Shown: positions 24,426 through 33,568 of the stretch, piece by piece
How positions within the stretch are numbered: position 1 is the stretch's first letter
How the letters are laid out: every line of letters begins with the position of its first letter
Assembly: GCA_016298065.1 (NCBI GenBank)
Contig: JAEDDN010000003.1
Coordinates: 148,293-212,292 of the forward strand
Length of the DNA stretch: 64,000 nucleotides
From: Oscillospiraceae bacterium
Lineage (GTDB): Bacteria > Bacillota > Clostridia > Oscillospirales > Ruminococcaceae
Reading direction: 5' to 3'
The notes under the pieces: model-generated
Seen by the model: only the letters and a program-made list of their open reading frames with translations
Databases searched by the model: none
Told to the model about the DNA's origin: nothing
Translations under genes and position numbers: made by a program

Positions 24426-26879
24426 ATGACCAAGCTAAAAAAATTGTTAAGCTTTAGATTTAAAAGTGATTATCTTAACGTCTTTTTTCTTGCTCTTTTT
24501 ATAGCTGCGGTAATGTTTTTGCCGTATATAATAATTGATAAGGGATACTTTTTTTATTACGGCGATTTTAACGCCCAACAACTGCCGTTTTATCAAATGG
24601 TTCACGATGCGGTGCGCTCGGGCGATATTTTTTGGAACTGGTATACCGACCTTGGAGTTAACTTTATAGGCTCATATTCCTTTTACCTTTTGGGAAGCCC
24701 GTTTTTCTGGATTACTCTTCTTTTCCCGAGTGGTGCAATGCCGTTTTTAATGGCACCTCTTTTAGTGCTAAAATTTGCGCTTGCGGCTGTTACGGGCTTT
24801 GCCTTTATAAAGCGCTTTACCTTAAAAACTCATTTTGCGGTTTTGGGCGCTTTAATGTACGCCTTTTCGGGCTTTAATCTTTATAACATTTTCTTTAACC
24901 ACTTCCACGAGGCAGTTATAATTTTCCCGCTTATTTTGGTGGCGATGGAAGAGCTTGTTATGAATAACCGCAGAGGAACCTTTGCTTTGGCGGTATTTGC
25001 GGCGGCTCTTATAAATTATTACTTCTTTTTCGGTCAGGTAATCTTTGCGGTAGTTTATTTCCTTATCAGGTGTACCTGTAAGGATTTTAGAGATTCGCTT
25101 GATGTCAGAAAATTTATCGCTATGGGCTTTGAAGCGGTTATAGGCGTTTTGATGTCCTGTATTTTGCTTTTGCCTGCTGTGGTGGCGGTGTCGTCAAACC
25201 CACGTCTTGAAGAGCATCTAAGCGGCTTTGGCATTATACTGTTCAGCACACAAAAATACGGAATGATACTGCAAAGCTTATTTATGCTTCCCGATATTCC
25301 TGCAAGGCCGAATTTCTTTCCCGAAACGAGCAGTAAATGGGCGTCTATTTCGGCGTATTTGCCTTTATTCGGTATGGTAGGAGTACTGGCGTTTGTTAAA
25401 AACTTTAAGAAAAACTGGCTTAGAAAGTTGCTTTTAGCGTGTGCCGTTATGGCGGCAGTACCTATTCTAAACAGCGCATTTTCGGGCTTTAACTCAGGTT
25501 ATTATGCACGTTGGTTTTATATGGCTACGCTTATAATGTCGCTTGTGACAGTACTTGTACTCGAAAAGACTTCTATAAATTATAAGTCTGCGTTTATTAT
25601 ATGCACAGCGGTTATTGCTTTCTTTGCTTCCTTTGCCTTTTTGCCCACCGTAAATGATGACGGCGTTTGGGGTATAAGCAACCTCATACCGTTCCCGAGA
25701 CGTTTGTGGCTTTATATCGGGCTTGCAGCAGCGTCTACCGTTTTAACGTGGTTTTTGGTAAAGAAGCTCAGACATAAAAAACACTTTCTCAGAATAACCA
25801 CGTTAGCATTATGCGTGGCTATACTTGCAAACGGCTGGACCATAATGTCCTTGGGCAGAACCTATACTCCCGATAAGGGTAAGCTTAAAAATCAGTTTAT
25901 AAACGGGGCAGAGAATATACACATTTACGACAATGAGTTTTATCGTATAAACACCGATAAGGTGGTTGAGGATAACGCCCAGATGTACTGGAAAATGCCG
26001 TCTGTTCGCTGTTTTCATTCAGTTGTTCCTACTTCCGTTATGGACTTTTACAACTCTTTCGGCTCGGAGCGTATAGTAGCTTCAAGACCCGATGAAACCT
26101 GTTACGGAGCTTTTGCAATTACCAGCGTAAAATATTTCTTCTGTGACAATACAGACAGCGCTCAGCCGTATATCCCTGGCTTTGTATACTATGATATGCA
26201 AAACGACTGCACAATTTACGAAAACACATATTTTATCCCTATGGGCTTTACCTACGATAAATATATGTCTAAGCAGACCTTTGAATCCTTTGAGGAAAGC
26301 GCAAGAGACGAGGTTATGGTTCACGCAGTGTTGCTTTCAGACGAGGATATAAATAAATACGGTGATTTGATGAGCGAGCTTATAAGCGACGGCTCTTATA
26401 TACCAAACGAGGTATCATATTTTGAAGACTGTGAAGCCAGAAGGGAAACGGCAGGCTATTACTTTAGCTATGACAAAACAAGTTTCACCTCAAAAATAGT
26501 TCTTGATAAAGAAAACTTAGTATTTTATTCGGTGCCGTATGAAGCAGGCTGGAGCGCTTATGTAAACGGCGTTAAGACCGAAATAATAAAGGTTAATAAC
26601 GGACTTATGGCTATAAAAGCGCCGGCCGGAGATAACGAGATAGTGTTTAAATACGAAACTCCGGGCTTAAAGACAGGCGTACTCATTACCTTATCGGCTG
26701 TTATCATTTTAATATTATATATGGGCTTTATAATGTACATGAGAAAGAAAAAGCCCCAGGAATATGCACTTAATAAAAACTCTCACAGAGATGAAGTGAG
26801 TATCGATGAGTATATAAGTGCAAGCGACGCATATATTAAAAGCGTGGTACAAAAGTCTTCCGATAAGCTTAATAAATAA
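24426..26879 (+). CDS. YfhO family membrane protein
   Basis: 817 residues with about 12-14 hydrophobic segments and a large extracytoplasmic C-terminal part (about residues 480-740), then a final membrane helix and a hydrophilic tail. Seen: GDFNAQQLPFYQMVHDAVRSG in the first loop, a hallmark with acidic residues of GT-C-fold proteins, and VPYEAGWSAYVNGVK with PAGDNEIVFKYETPG near the end, typical of YfhO. In Bacillus YfhO is needed for glycosylation of lipoteichoic acid. Here the modified polymer is unknown. Its start follows GGAAGAGGG. Confidence 0.88.
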   Translation: MTKLKKLLSFRFKSDYLNVFFLALFIAAVMFLPYIIIDKGYFFYYGDFNAQQLPFYQMVHDAVRSGDIFWNWYTDLGVNFIGSYSFYLLGSPFFWITLLFPSGAMPFLMAPLLVLKFALAAVTGFAFIKRFTLKTHFAVLGALMYAFSGFNLYNIFFNHFHEAVIIFPLILVAMEELVMNNRRGTFALAVFAAALINYYFFFGQVIFAVVYFLIRCTCKDFRDSLDVRKFIAMGFEAVIGVLMSCILLLPAVVAVSSNPRLEEHLSGFGIILFSTQKYGMILQSLFMLPDIPARPNFFPETSSKWASISAYLPLFGMVGVLAFVKNFKKNWLRKLLLACAVMAAVPILNSAFSGFNSGYYARWFYMATLIMSLVTVLVLEKTSINYKSAFIICTAVIAFFASFAFLPTVNDDGVWGISNLIPFPRRLWLYIGLAAASTVLTWFLVKKLRHKKHFLRITTLALCVAILANGWTIMSLGRTYTPDKGKLKNQFINGAENIHIYDNEFYRINTDKVVEDNAQMYWKMPSVRCFHSVVPTSVMDFYNSFGSERIVASRPDETCYGAFAITSVKYFFCDNTDSAQPYIPGFVYYDMQNDCTIYENTYFIPMGFTYDKYMSKQTFESFEESARDEVMVHAVLLSDEDINKYGDLMSELISDGSYIPNEVSYFEDCEARRETAGYYFSYDKTSFTSKIVLDKENLVFYSVPYEAGWSAYVNGVKTEIIKVNNGLMAIKAPAGDNEIVFKYETPGLKTGVLITLSAVIILILYMGFIMYMRKKKPQEYALNKNSHRDEVSIDEYISASDAYIKSVVQKSSDKLNK

Positions 26880-26885
26880 GTTAAA

Positions 26886-26925
26886 AAAGTGCTGTGTTCA
26901 TTTATGAACACAGCACTTTATTTTT
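26886..26925. terminator. Terminator between yfhO and tmcAL
   Basis: AAAGTGCTGTGTTCA / TGAACACAGCACTTT followed by TATTTTT. The last codon of the convergent tmcAL gene lies inside the stem. Confidence 0.88.
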
Positions 26926-28102
26926 CTACATAAACCGTTTTTGTAAAATCAAGATTACATTCTTTATCTTTAAATGCCAAGCAGTAAATGTCGGTAGCCT
27001 TCGCTTCATATTCTGCCTGCGAAAAGCCTGTCTTATAAATATCCGCAAACTTGGGGGAGATAACAAAATCATTCTTTTCCTTTGCTGACCTGATTATCTC
27101 CATACCTTTTTCATTTAACGCAAGCACTCTTGCGTACTGCGGTTTTTTTGCAAATTTTCCGTTTTCGTTTTCGAGTAGTGTGTTTATTAAAGCCCGTCTG
27201 ACATTTGCCTTGCTGTAGCGCCTTGTGGCGCTAAGTTCGATAAGCTTTTCAAGATTTGAAGTTTGCTTCGCAAACTTCAAAAGCCTGCTTGCAAGCTCGC
27301 TTGTTATATATTTAGTTTTACAAAGGGAATCTATAGAGGACGTTCTTAACTTATAAAATATAATGTCCTCCAAAAAGGTAATATCGTTTATTTTGTTTAA
27401 GGCAATTTCGCTCAAATACTCCTTGTATGCGTTTTCGGGTAAAAAGTTTATTACCTCATCTATTTTACCGTTAAGGATTTTTTCTCTTATAAACGAAGCG
27501 CTCGCAAAGTTTTTTGAAGTTTTACTATCGTCGTGCTTTACGCCGTTTCGGCTTAAAGTCAAAATCTCTAAATCGAGATTTTGCTTATTTATAGCGTTTA
27601 TATATTCTATTCCCAAAAGATTGTTGGGGCTTGTAAGCACTTTGGAATATTTTTCACCGTAATGCTCGCATACCGCAAGCTCGCTTGCCTTAGGGTAGGA
27701 GATACCGTCTGAGATAAGGGCTTTAAAATAATCGGTTTCTCTTGCTTTTTTTGTAAAAGTCGCCGTCTGAGCAAGTAACTCCTTATCGCCGCATTCACTG
27801 CCGAAGCTTAAAACCTGCACACCCAATTTATCTAAAAGATATACGCCGGCATAGGCAAAATCCTTTGCAGGAGCACAGGAAAACACACTCGGCAGTTCTA
27901 TCACAAGATCTGCGCCGTTTTGTACGGCAAGCTTTGCTCTGCACCACTTTGAAAAAAGCGAAAGATTGCCTCTTTGTACAAAGTTACCGCTCATTACGAC
28001 TGCAATATGCGTAGCGCCGAGAGCTTTTCTTGTAGCTTCAATATGATATTTATGCCCGTTGTGAAACGGGTTATATTCCGCAACTATTCCTGCAATTTTC
28101 AA
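26918..28102 (-). CDS. tmcAL: tRNA(Met) cytidine acetate ligase TmcAL (YlbM)
   Basis: 394 residues. TmcAL acetylates C34 of elongator tRNA-Met from acetate and ATP. Seen: nucleotidyltransferase HIGH-like motif VAEYNPFHNGHKYHI (about residues 7-21), AVVMSGNFVQRGN, LVIELPSVFSCAPAKDFAYAGV and the conserved SNNLLGIEYI-like segment SPNNLLGIEYINA. It is divergent from ackA, whose acetyl-phosphate/acetate chemistry shares the acetate pool. Two perfect inverted repeats lie within the coding sequence (27265-27290 and 27560-27583). Confidence 0.93.
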   Translation of the reverse strand: MKIAGIVAEYNPFHNGHKYHIEATRKALGATHIAVVMSGNFVQRGNLSLFSKWCRAKLAVQNGADLVIELPSVFSCAPAKDFAYAGVYLLDKLGVQVLSFGSECGDKELLAQTATFTKKARETDYFKALISDGISYPKASELAVCEHYGEKYSKVLTSPNNLLGIEYINAINKQNLDLEILTLSRNGVKHDDSKTSKNFASASFIREKILNGKIDEVINFLPENAYKEYLSEIALNKINDITFLEDIIFYKLRTSSIDSLCKTKYITSELASRLLKFAKQTSNLEKLIELSATRRYSKANVRRALINTLLENENGKFAKKPQYARVLALNEKGMEIIRSAKEKNDFVISPKFADIYKTGFSQAEYEAKATDIYCLAFKDKECNLDFTKTVYVEK

Positions 28103-28144
28103 CGCTTTTTACCCCTTAAAGACAAATAAAATTGAAAAAAAGAC

Positions 28145-28173
28145 TTGTATTTTTCTAATATATGTATTACTAT
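28145..28173 (+). promoter_or_regulatory. Promoter of ackA
   Basis: TTGTAT (28145-28150), 17 bases, TACTAT (28168-28173), 60 bases before the start codon. Confidence 0.7.
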
Positions 28174-28233
28174 ATATTGTTGTAGTGTATTATGTCAAGT
28201 AATCACAAAAATTTAAGATGTGAGGTTTATGTA

Positions 28234-29445
28234 ATGAAAATTCTTGTAATCAATGCAGGTAGCTCTTCGTTAAAATATCAGCTTATTGATATGACAACCG
28301 AAGGAGTTATCGCAAAAGGTAACTGTGAAAGAATAGGAACTCCCGAAAGCTCTATAACACACAATACAGCTGACGGTAAGAAGTTTAAGTACGATGTGTA
28401 TTTTCCTACACATACCGAAGCCTTCGAAAAGCTTGTTGAGGTTTTAACCACAGGCGAGGGTAAGGTAGTAGACGATTTAAGTGAGATTTCCGCTGTAGGT
28501 CACAGAATCGTGCAGGGCGGTAAATACTTCTCCGAATCTGTTTTGGTTACAGACGAGGTTAAAAAGATTATAAGCAGTATTTCCGACTTGGCTCCGCTTC
28601 ACAATCCTGCGCATATTCAGGCTATAGAAGCTTGCCAAAAGGTGCTTGATAAGTCTGTTCCGCAGATAGTTGTTTTTGATACTGCTTTCCATCAGACAAT
28701 GCCGCCTAAAGCATATATGTACGCTTTGCCGTATGAATATTACGAAAAGTATCAGATAAGAAAATACGGCTTCCATGGTACATCACACCGTTTTGTAACC
28801 GCAAGATACGCTGAGCTTACAGGTAGTGACATCACTACTAAAAAGATTGTAACCTGTCACCTCGGCAACGGTTCATCTATTTCTGCAGTTGACGGCGGTA
28901 AGTGCGTAGATACTACTATGGGCTTTACTCCTTTAGACGGTCTTATTATGGGTACTCGTTCAGGTGCTGTTGACCCGTCGGTTGTTCTTTACATTATGAA
29001 AAATCAAAATTTAACTCCTGATGAAATGAATGACCTTCTCAATAAAAAATCCGGCTTTTTAGGACTTTCGGGAACAACAAGCGATTCTCGTGACCTTATA
29101 AAAGCCGCTGACGAAGGAAGCGTACCGGCACAGATTGCAGTCAGAATGTTAAGATATCAAATCAAAAAATACATCGGTGCCTTTGCGGCTGCTATGGGCG
29201 GATTAGACGCAGTTGTCTTTACAGGCGGTATCGGAGAAAACTCCGACAGCTTAAGAGAAGAAGTTTGCACTGATATGGAATTCTTCGGACTTAAAATAGA
29301 CCTTGATAAGAACCAAAAGCTAAATCGTGGCGAGGGTAAAATCTCGGCTGATGATTCTAAGATTGAAGCGTGGATTATTCCTACAAACGAAGAGCTTTTG
29401 ATTGCAAGAGATACAAAGAAAATTGTCGAAGGCTTAAATAAGTAA
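28234..29445 (+). CDS. ackA: Acetate kinase
   Basis: 403 residues from the ATG at 28234 (MKILVINAGSSSLKYQL), the normal N-terminus; upstream in-frame codons to 28192 lack a ribosome site. It makes ATP from acetyl phosphate, a main energy step of fermentation. Seen: NAGSSSLKY phosphate motif, VGHRIVQGG, DTAFHQTMPP, RKYGFHGTSHRFV, TCHLGNGSSISAV, FTGGIGENSDSLRE. No pta gene is adjacent. Terminated by a hairpin directly downstream. Confidence 0.97.
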   Translation: MKILVINAGSSSLKYQLIDMTTEGVIAKGNCERIGTPESSITHNTADGKKFKYDVYFPTHTEAFEKLVEVLTTGEGKVVDDLSEISAVGHRIVQGGKYFSESVLVTDEVKKIISSISDLAPLHNPAHIQAIEACQKVLDKSVPQIVVFDTAFHQTMPPKAYMYALPYEYYEKYQIRKYGFHGTSHRFVTARYAELTGSDITTKKIVTCHLGNGSSISAVDGGKCVDTTMGFTPLDGLIMGTRSGAVDPSVVLYIMKNQNLTPDEMNDLLNKKSGFLGLSGTTSDSRDLIKAADEGSVPAQIAVRMLRYQIKKYIGAFAAAMGGLDAVVFTGGIGENSDSLREEVCTDMEFFGLKIDLDKNQKLNRGEGKISADDSKIEAWIIPTNEELLIARDTKKIVEGLNK

Positions 29446-29468
29446 TTTTTAGGGTAAAATATTATTAA

Positions 29469-29507
29469 AAATACCGGATTAAAACTTTTGGTTTTAATCC
29501 GGTATTT
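29469..29507 (+). terminator. Terminator of ackA
   Basis: AAATACCGGATTAAAAC / GTTTTAATCCGGTATTT, a 17-bp stem. Confidence 0.88.
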
Positions 29508-29578
29508 AATTTGCTCTTTTAAATGCAGTTTGTTTCTGTAAAGCTATATACATTTACAGCTGTTGCCCTTTGTGCTTT

Positions 29579-29779
29579 TTAGTCGACGACTTCGTTTCTT
29601 CTGAACAAAAGGGAAATACACCATATACCTGCAAGAGCTACAAGTGTGAAGATTATTCTGCTTATAACAGCAGCCTGACCGCCGAACAGCCAGCCGACAA
29701 GGTCAAACTTAAATAAGCCGATAAGACCCCAGTTGATAGCGCCGATAATTACAAGTACTAACGCTGTTTTATCTAACAT
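29579..29779 (-). CDS. DUF378 small membrane protein
   Basis: 66 residues with two hydrophobic helices. The DUF378 core is clear: LVIIGAINWGLIGLF, FDLVGWLFGG, then a second helix IIFTLVALAGIWCISLLF. Function unknown; the family is widespread in bacteria. Single gene; a weak CTGTAAA/TTTACAG hairpin lies downstream at about 29535-29558. Confidence 0.85.
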   Translation of the reverse strand: MLDKTALVLVIIGAINWGLIGLFKFDLVGWLFGGQAAVISRIIFTLVALAGIWCISLLFRRNEVVD

Positions 29780-29965
29780 AACAGTTTTACCTTAACCTTT
29801 CTGAAATATAACTTTGCCCGTTAGCTTTAATCATTCTGCTGCGAGCACAACAATGTGTAAAAGCCTGCATTTGCAAACTTTTCATTAAATATTATGTTCA
29901 ATAAATTGCAAAATTATTCAGTTGTGTTAAAATAGTAAAAGAGAATAATTTTTTCGGAGGCTTTT

Positions 29966-30628
29966 ATGGATTCACAATTAAGAACTTTAATAGCGGTTAT
30001 TATTTTAATCGTAATGGTAATTATAGGATATTTTTTATATCAGCAATATAAAAAAAGCAAAAATAAAAAAATCGGCAGACGTGGAGAAAAAAGCGTTGCA
30101 AGAAAGCTAAACGCAATTTGTCGAAAAAAAGGTTTTAGAGTAATACACGACCTTTATCTTCCGCTTTATGATAAAACAACCCAAATCGACCATGTTGTTA
30201 TAGGTGATTTCGGTATAATGGTAGTTGAAACAAAAGCGCTAAACGGCGAGATTTACGGCTCGGCAGAAGATGAATGCTGGGCGCAGGTTATAGGCACTAA
30301 AAAGAATCGCCACTATAATCCTTTAAAGCAAAACGCCGCTCATATTGACTGTATGCGTCATATACTTAAAAAAGACGGCGTTTATGTAGTAGTTATCGAC
30401 AGCCTTGTGGTTTTCTCAAGTAAAAACGTTTACCTTAATATCGAAAAGGGTATGCCGGTAATTACCTTAAATCTTTTAAAGAAATATTTTAAAAAGCCAA
30501 AATATAATAAAGACGCAAATGTTGACATTGATAAGGTTTATAATACTCTGATGAAATACCGCATAACCGATAAAGAGCGTATAAAGGCTCACAACAAAAA
30601 CGTAAAGGAAATGAAAAATAAATTTTAA
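29966..30628 (+). CDS. NERD domain protein with N-terminal membrane anchor
   Basis: 220 residues. One membrane helix at residues about 8-26, a Lys-rich link, then a NERD (nuclease-related) domain: GRRGEKSVARKLNAI, VIHDLYLPLYDKTTQIDHVVIGDFGIMVVETKALNGEIYG and LKQNAAHI. The D...E-x-K pattern (IDHVVI...VVETK) matches the restriction-endonuclease-like active site. Role unknown; such proteins are suspected DNA processing or defence factors. Preceded by GGAGG, and 11 bases before a small membrane ORF. Confidence 0.87.
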   Translation: MDSQLRTLIAVIILIVMVIIGYFLYQQYKKSKNKKIGRRGEKSVARKLNAICRKKGFRVIHDLYLPLYDKTTQIDHVVIGDFGIMVVETKALNGEIYGSAEDECWAQVIGTKKNRHYNPLKQNAAHIDCMRHILKKDGVYVVVIDSLVVFSSKNVYLNIEKGMPVITLNLLKKYFKKPKYNKDANVDIDKVYNTLMKYRITDKERIKAHNKNVKEMKNKF

Positions 30629-30639
30629 GGAGCACTTTA

Positions 30640-30762
30640 ATGTTATTTTATCCGCAAAACAATGACGATAAACCGTCGGTTAAAAAAATAATAATATATT
30701 CCGTATCCATTTTTGTGCTTCTTGTATTGCTCGGATATGTAGGCACAAAATTCGGCTGGTAA
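30640..30762 (+). CDS. Small membrane protein of 40 residues, unknown
   Basis: ATG preceded by AAGGAG at 7 bases. A hydrophilic start (residues 1-15, NNDDKPSVKK) leads into a single membrane helix IIIYSVSIFVLLVLLG and ends with GTKFGW. Too short for usual gene callers. It sits between the NERD and DUF2752 genes with tight spacing (11 and 19 bases), so it is probably cotranscribed. No family recognised. Confidence 0.6.
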   Translation: MLFYPQNNDDKPSVKKIIIYSVSIFVLLVLLGYVGTKFGW

Positions 30763-30781
30763 TTATCTTACAAGAGAACGA

Positions 30782-31216
30782 TTGCATAATAAGGCGCAAG
30801 AGGTGAGAAAGATAAAATCAGATACTGTAAGAAAAAAAGTTATCGCCTTGATAATTCCTGTTTTAGCGGCTTTAATTTATATTTTAAAAGACTTTTTTAT
30901 AACGCTTGGAGATTTTTTGCCGCCTTGTGTTATTCACTATGTTACGGGCTATTACTGCCCGGGGTGCGGAAATACAAGAAGCGTTACTGCCTTGCTGCAC
31001 GGCGACATAATAGCCTCCTTGCATAACAACGTAACGCCTCTTGTAATTTTAATTTTGTGTTTGGGGTTTTATATAGAATATGTTTTTTCTGCTTTCGGAA
31101 AAGATGTAAAAATCCTACCTCGAAGCAAATGGGTGATAATAGTTTTCTCTATACTTATGATAAGCTATTTTATCCTTAGAAACTTTATCCCTCAGATAGC
31201 CCCTACCAGCGCTTAA
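30782..31216 (+). CDS. DUF2752 membrane protein
   Basis: 144 residues by the TTG at 30782; a GTG at 30803 is also possible and neither has a strong ribosome site. Three hydrophobic segments. The DUF2752 signature is present: HYVTGYYCPGCGNTRSVTALLHGDI (Cys-Pro-x-Cys-Gly and the following Thr-Arg, here about residues 58-72). Function unknown. Third member of a small cluster with the NERD gene and the 40-residue membrane ORF. Confidence 0.82.
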   Translation: MHNKAQEVRKIKSDTVRKKVIALIIPVLAALIYILKDFFITLGDFLPPCVIHYVTGYYCPGCGNTRSVTALLHGDIIASLHNNVTPLVILILCLGFYIEYVFSAFGKDVKILPRSKWVIIVFSILMISYFILRNFIPQIAPTSA

Positions 31217-31219
31217 AAG

Positions 31220-32314
31220 CTATTTTATAAATATCTGAACCCAATACTTAACGCCGCCGATTTCTGTTAATCCTACAGCCATACCGGTGAATTTATTTGA
31301 TAAAATATTCGCTCTGTGGCCCGAGGAATTCATCCAAGCATTCATAACGGAGTTTGCGTTTTGCTGACCGTAGGCTATGTTTTCGCCGACAGCGGTGTAG
31401 GGGATACCTGCTTCGCTTACGGCTGTAAAACAGCTTGTTGAGTTAGGTCTTGTGTGAGAGAATAAAACGGTTATTTCCTTTGCTCTTAAGTCTGCTACTG
31501 CTTGCAGGTCATTGCGATAGGTAAGTGCAGGTAAGCCGTTTGCGGTACGCTGTTTGTTTACTATTTCAAAAACCTGCATAGCTTCACTCTTTGCAGTAGA
31601 TGCATTAGACGAAGCAGTGCCGTTTGATGTGGTACTTGACGGCGGGGCAGACGGAGTGATAGTAACATAAGATTTATCGGAACCCAAATATGAAGAAAGG
31701 GTACTGTTTATGTAATCGAGCAGGGAAGAGGAGTTTGACTGTGTCGAATTACCGTTACCGGCACAACTGTTTGATGAAGAATTTTGTGCACAGCTGTTAT
31801 TTTGAGTATTTGCCTTTTCAGAAGAATTTACAGGGCAGGAACTTTGCGAATTTACTGCGCAGGAATTGTCAGCACAGGTGTTTTTATCGCACGAATTATC
31901 AGTGCAGGTATTTTGCTTGCAATTTGCCTGTGTACAGTCGGTCTTATTGCAATCGGTTGGGGCACAGCTACTATTATTACATTCTGCGTTTTCGGATTTA
32001 CTGTCACAGTTTGTCTGTACGTCACAAGCTTTGCTTGCTTGCTCGCAGCTTATATTGTCATCATTTGATGCGTCATTACATGTCGTTTGAGCTTTATTAG
32101 CTTTGTTTACGGCGTCGGTTATGTCTTTAACAATATCAGTAATTTCATTGTTGTCACAGGTTGTTGGCTTATCATCATTTACCGTACACTCATTCGTTAT
32201 ATTTTCAGACGCAATGTTCGCACAAGAATTATCGGTGTCAATCTGTTTAGACGAATTGCCTGTGTACAATAACATCATGGATAAGCACAACAACGATGAT
32301 AGTAATTTTTTCAT
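31220..32314 (-). CDS. Secreted CAP (SCP/PR1) domain protein with Cys/Asn-rich low-complexity region
   Basis: 364 residues. An N-terminal signal peptide (MKKLLSSLLCLSMMLLY) leads to a long Cys/Asn/Ser/Thr-rich region to about residue 185, where Cys recurs every 4-6 residues (NCKQNTCTDNSCDKNTC). A Ser/Thr-rich linker precedes a C-terminal CAP domain: VFEIVNKQRTANGLPALTY, FSHTRPNSTSC, VGENIAYGQQ, MNAWMNSSGHRANIL. Similar to the YkwD group, role unknown; often found on spores or the cell surface. The dense Cys suggest cross-linking or metal binding, which is inference. Confidence 0.85.
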   Translation of the reverse strand: MKKLLSSLLCLSMMLLYTGNSSKQIDTDNSCANIASENITNECTVNDDKPTTCDNNEITDIVKDITDAVNKANKAQTTCNDASNDDNISCEQASKACDVQTNCDSKSENAECNNSSCAPTDCNKTDCTQANCKQNTCTDNSCDKNTCADNSCAVNSQSSCPVNSSEKANTQNNSCAQNSSSNSCAGNGNSTQSNSSSLLDYINSTLSSYLGSDKSYVTITPSAPPSSTTSNGTASSNASTAKSEAMQVFEIVNKQRTANGLPALTYRNDLQAVADLRAKEITVLFSHTRPNSTSCFTAVSEAGIPYTAVGENIAYGQQNANSVMNAWMNSSGHRANILSNKFTGMAVGLTEIGGVKYWVQIFIK

Positions 32315-32474
32315 AATAATTACAACCTTTCTTAAGTTTATATAAATATTGTAACATAGCTGTAATTTAAATCAACGCAAAATGTTTGGCAATAAATTTA
32401 CCGTATTTTTAACTGATTTGTTAGAGGATTTGAAATTCAGAAAAATATTAGGCATAAAAAGGCTTTAATGATAT

Positions 32475-32519
32475 AAAAAAAGAATATGCCCACACCGTTT
32501 AGGTGTGGACATATTCTTT
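32475..32519 (-). terminator. Terminator of the tRNA-Ala transcript
   Basis: AAAGAATATG-CCACACC / GGTGTGG-CATATTCTTT directly after the tRNA 3' end, with a T run on the minus strand. Confidence 0.85.
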
Positions 32520-32595
<76 letters not shown>

Positions 32596-32607
32596 AAAGA
32601 CAAAATA

Positions 32608-32636
32608 AGTATAACATATAAAGATAAATTTTGCAA
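32608..32636 (-). promoter_or_regulatory. Promoter of tRNA-Ala
   Basis: Minus strand TTGCAA (32631-32636), 17 bases, TATACT (32608-32613), 12 bases before the tRNA. Confidence 0.85.
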
Positions 32637-32640
32637 ATTA

Positions 32641-33562
32641 AATAGAGCACATCAAACTGTTATAAAATCCGACGTGCTCTATTTTTCACTTTCAGTATTC
32701 AATTTTTTGTCCTTTCTTTTTATATCGTTACATTGATATAAACCTTTTAATAATATTCACTTTTTAATTTATATTCTAACGGCGTTAAAACCGGCTAAAA
32801 TAATTGTGGATTTTCCTTTTTTACTTTGGAAACCTGTCGTAAACAAATACCTCAAATACTATAATAAGCTTAAAATTTTTATATTGTCTTATGTAAGACG
32901 ATGCTTTTTTTACCTGATATAATTATTTACTATATCCACCTTTAATTTTAAGTATCAATCTATTCGTTTTATAGACTGATTTTTCGCTAAGACTTAAATA
33001 ACATCATATTATTTAAGAATCCTTACCTATTACCACGGTTATTCTCCTTTAAATCAAGGTCATAAACTTATAAACTAAAACATTTTCATTACTTCCCATA
33101 ACCGATTTGTAAAGGAATACTTTGCTTTTTATTGCTTTAAAAGCAACTCATCATAAACTTTTTGGCGTAACCACATTCTTTCTTTTTATTTAGCATAATG
33201 CCATTGCAATTTCGTTACAATAAATATAAATTCCGTTTTTACATTTACCATACAAGGTATTGCAACCTTTCGATTTAACGAACTATCTTAACGAATAATC
33301 GTCGAGTATATATTCATCATTTTTTGACGGCCCGCCATAAACCAAGCCACCAAACTGCTGCCACGCCTAACTTTTAAATAAACTTATAAGCTTTGATATC
33401 GTATATCAGAAGACCTAATCTCTGATTCCCTTAATATCCTTTTAATACAGTTTAGGATATACTTCTAAGATATTCCGTTAAATTCTGTGAAATGACTTCT
33501 TCGTTCATTGGCAACATCTTCTTTCCTTAATAAGCTTTTAGTTTTGACTTGTTTCTTATCTT
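32641..33562 (-). ncRNA. Candidate large structured noncoding RNA (about 0.9 kb)
   Basis: No frame of 60 codons exists here, yet the minus strand has a near-consensus promoter (33569-33597) and an end hairpin AATAGAGCAC / GTGCTCTATT (32641-32683). In between are many local inverted repeats: 33434-33460 (ATATCCT), 33394-33408 (TGATAT), 33132-33146 (TTGCTT), 32993-33017 (CTTAAATAA, 9 bp), 32954-32980 (10 bp), 32886-32899 (GTCTT) and 32719-32742 (TTTATATC, 8 bp). The 32954-32980 stem pairs fully only on the minus strand (one G-U). Size and a neighbouring tRNA recall GOLLD/ROOL RNAs, but I cannot match a family. It could instead be a decayed gene; a 21-codon ORF with GGAAAG lies at 33452-33517. 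Confidence 0.5.
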
Positions 33563-33568
33563 GATTAA

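Noticed and set aside
27265..27290. Insertion sequence or REP element in tmcAL
   Set aside because: Only short palindromes are present, the frame is intact, and no transposase or target duplication is seen.
31690..32345. Several plus-strand open frames opposite the Cys-rich protein gene
   Set aside because: Shadows of the low-complexity codons of the CAP gene; no ribosome sites and no recognisable domains.
33452..33517. 21-codon ORF with GGAAAG at the 5' end of the candidate large RNA (minus strand)
   Set aside because: Spacing is short, no family match, and nothing continues it; could be a decayed gene start or a leader peptide but not supported enough to call.
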